Notes under the pieces: model-generated | What the model saw: only the letters and a program-made list of their open reading frames with translations | Databases searched by the model: none | Told to the model about the DNA's origin: nothing | Source of the DNA: Verrucomicrobia bacterium UBA3761 | Lineage (GTDB): Bacteria; Verrucomicrobiota; Kiritimatiellia; RFP12; UBA1067 | Reading direction: 5' to 3' | NCBI GenBank assembly: GCA_002371135.1 | Contig: DFGB01000032.1 | Coordinates: 1 to 53,384 of the forward strand | Length of the DNA: 53,384 nucleotides | In this document: piece by piece, positions 53,243 to 53,384 of the stretch | Position numbering within the stretch: the first letter of the stretch is position 1 | Layout: each line of letters begins with the position of its first letter | Position numbers and translations under genes: made by a program

Positions 53243-53287
53243 AGCACTTGCAATTATAGCATTTTTTAGTGCTTCTAGGCAAGTGCT
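53243..53287. promoter_or_regulatory. Operator-like inverted repeat around the giant-operon promoter
   Basis: AGCACTTGC (53243-53251) and GCAAGTGCT (53279-53287) form a perfect 9-base inverted repeat. On the minus strand one arm overlaps the -35 element and the other begins one base past the -10 element, at the expected transcript start. Additional AGCA/TGCT words lie between them. The layout suits a dimeric repressor. On the plus strand eight T follow the right arm, so it might also work as a terminator for leftward-ending transcription. Confidence 0.5.
53253..53282 (-). promoter_or_regulatory. Promoter of the giant-protein operon
   Basis: TTGCCT (53282-53277), an 18-base spacer and a perfect TATAAT (53258-53253) with the extended TGC element. 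Start of transcription near 53246 gives a leader of about 85 bases before ATG 53160. Confidence 0.65.
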
Positions 53288-53307
53288 TTTTTTTGCCAAG
53301 GGGCGGA

Positions 53308-53322
53308 GGGGGCTTCGCCCCC
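53308..53322. terminator. GC-rich hairpin upstream of the giant operon
   Basis: GGGGGC, a TTC loop and GCCCCC form a short strong stem. On the minus strand it precedes the giant-operon promoter and is followed after about 15 bases by a run of A, not T. It may be the end of an upstream minus-strand transcript from outside the window, or a dispersed palindrome. Beyond it (53323-53384) I see nothing. Confidence 0.35.
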
Positions 53323-53384
53323 CCGAACCCCAATGCCCAAGTAGGAAGCAGGGAGGAGATGCCCTAGCGGCAAGGAGGCGCGGC

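Overview
The window is GC-rich bacterial chromosome from a diderm with an outer membrane. The signs are a secretin, a lipoprotein, a KpsF/KdsD-type isomerase of the KDO pathway and a phosphoethanolamine transferase. The best lead to the lineage is a five-gene block resembling the Amuc_1098 to Amuc_1102 pilus-like genes known from Akkermansia. Together with giant secreted Gly-rich/LamG/DUF2341 proteins and a BspA-like leucine-rich repeat protein, this suggests the Verrucomicrobiota, perhaps a gut Kiritimatiellae. That placement is inference; no rRNA gene is present.

Layout. 1-1916 (-): a BspA-like surface protein running off the left edge. 2233-3499 (-): a candidate toxin-antitoxin island, with a DUF3990 / small protein / DUF3791 operon behind its own sigma70-type promoter, next to a DUF433 gene whose DUF5615 partner survives only as a 19-codon stub. 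3553-5622 (-): a phosphoethanolamine transferase-like enzyme and diacylglycerol kinase, a metabolically logical pair. 5814-7758 (-): an AAA-ATPase/PD-(D/E)XK protein and a TRL-like lipoprotein. 8101-12149 (+): nusB-ribD-ribE, then a BatA/B-type VWA protein and a UPF0283 (YcjF-like) membrane protein. 12258-25734 (-): a HIT protein, then two GspE/PilB-type ATPases, PilT and the five Amuc_1098-1102-like genes in at least two transcription units. 25857-29587 (-): kpsF, pta and ackA, with a GxxExxY gene flanked by inverted repeats lodged between ackA and pta. 29692-53160 (-): an apparent three-gene operon of two giant secreted proteins (about 3465 and 4209 aa) with a small membrane-anchored coiled-coil protein between them.

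How they may fit together. The pilus-like genes encode motor ATPases, an inner-membrane PilM-like platform, periplasmic linkers and an outer-membrane secretin. The giant proteins carry signal peptides, Gly-rich segments, LamG/DUF2341 domains, a probable lamin-tail domain and many DxDxDG calcium loops, so they look like cell-surface or extracellular fibres. The Amuc_1099-like protein carries the same loop type. The promoters in front of the pilus-like and giant-protein operons share an identical 14-base block. A functional link between the two is speculative but testable.

No tRNA, rRNA, CRISPR array, insertion sequence or recognised riboswitch was seen. Very long plus-strand open frames lie opposite the giant and secretin genes; they are antisense shadows and are not annotated.
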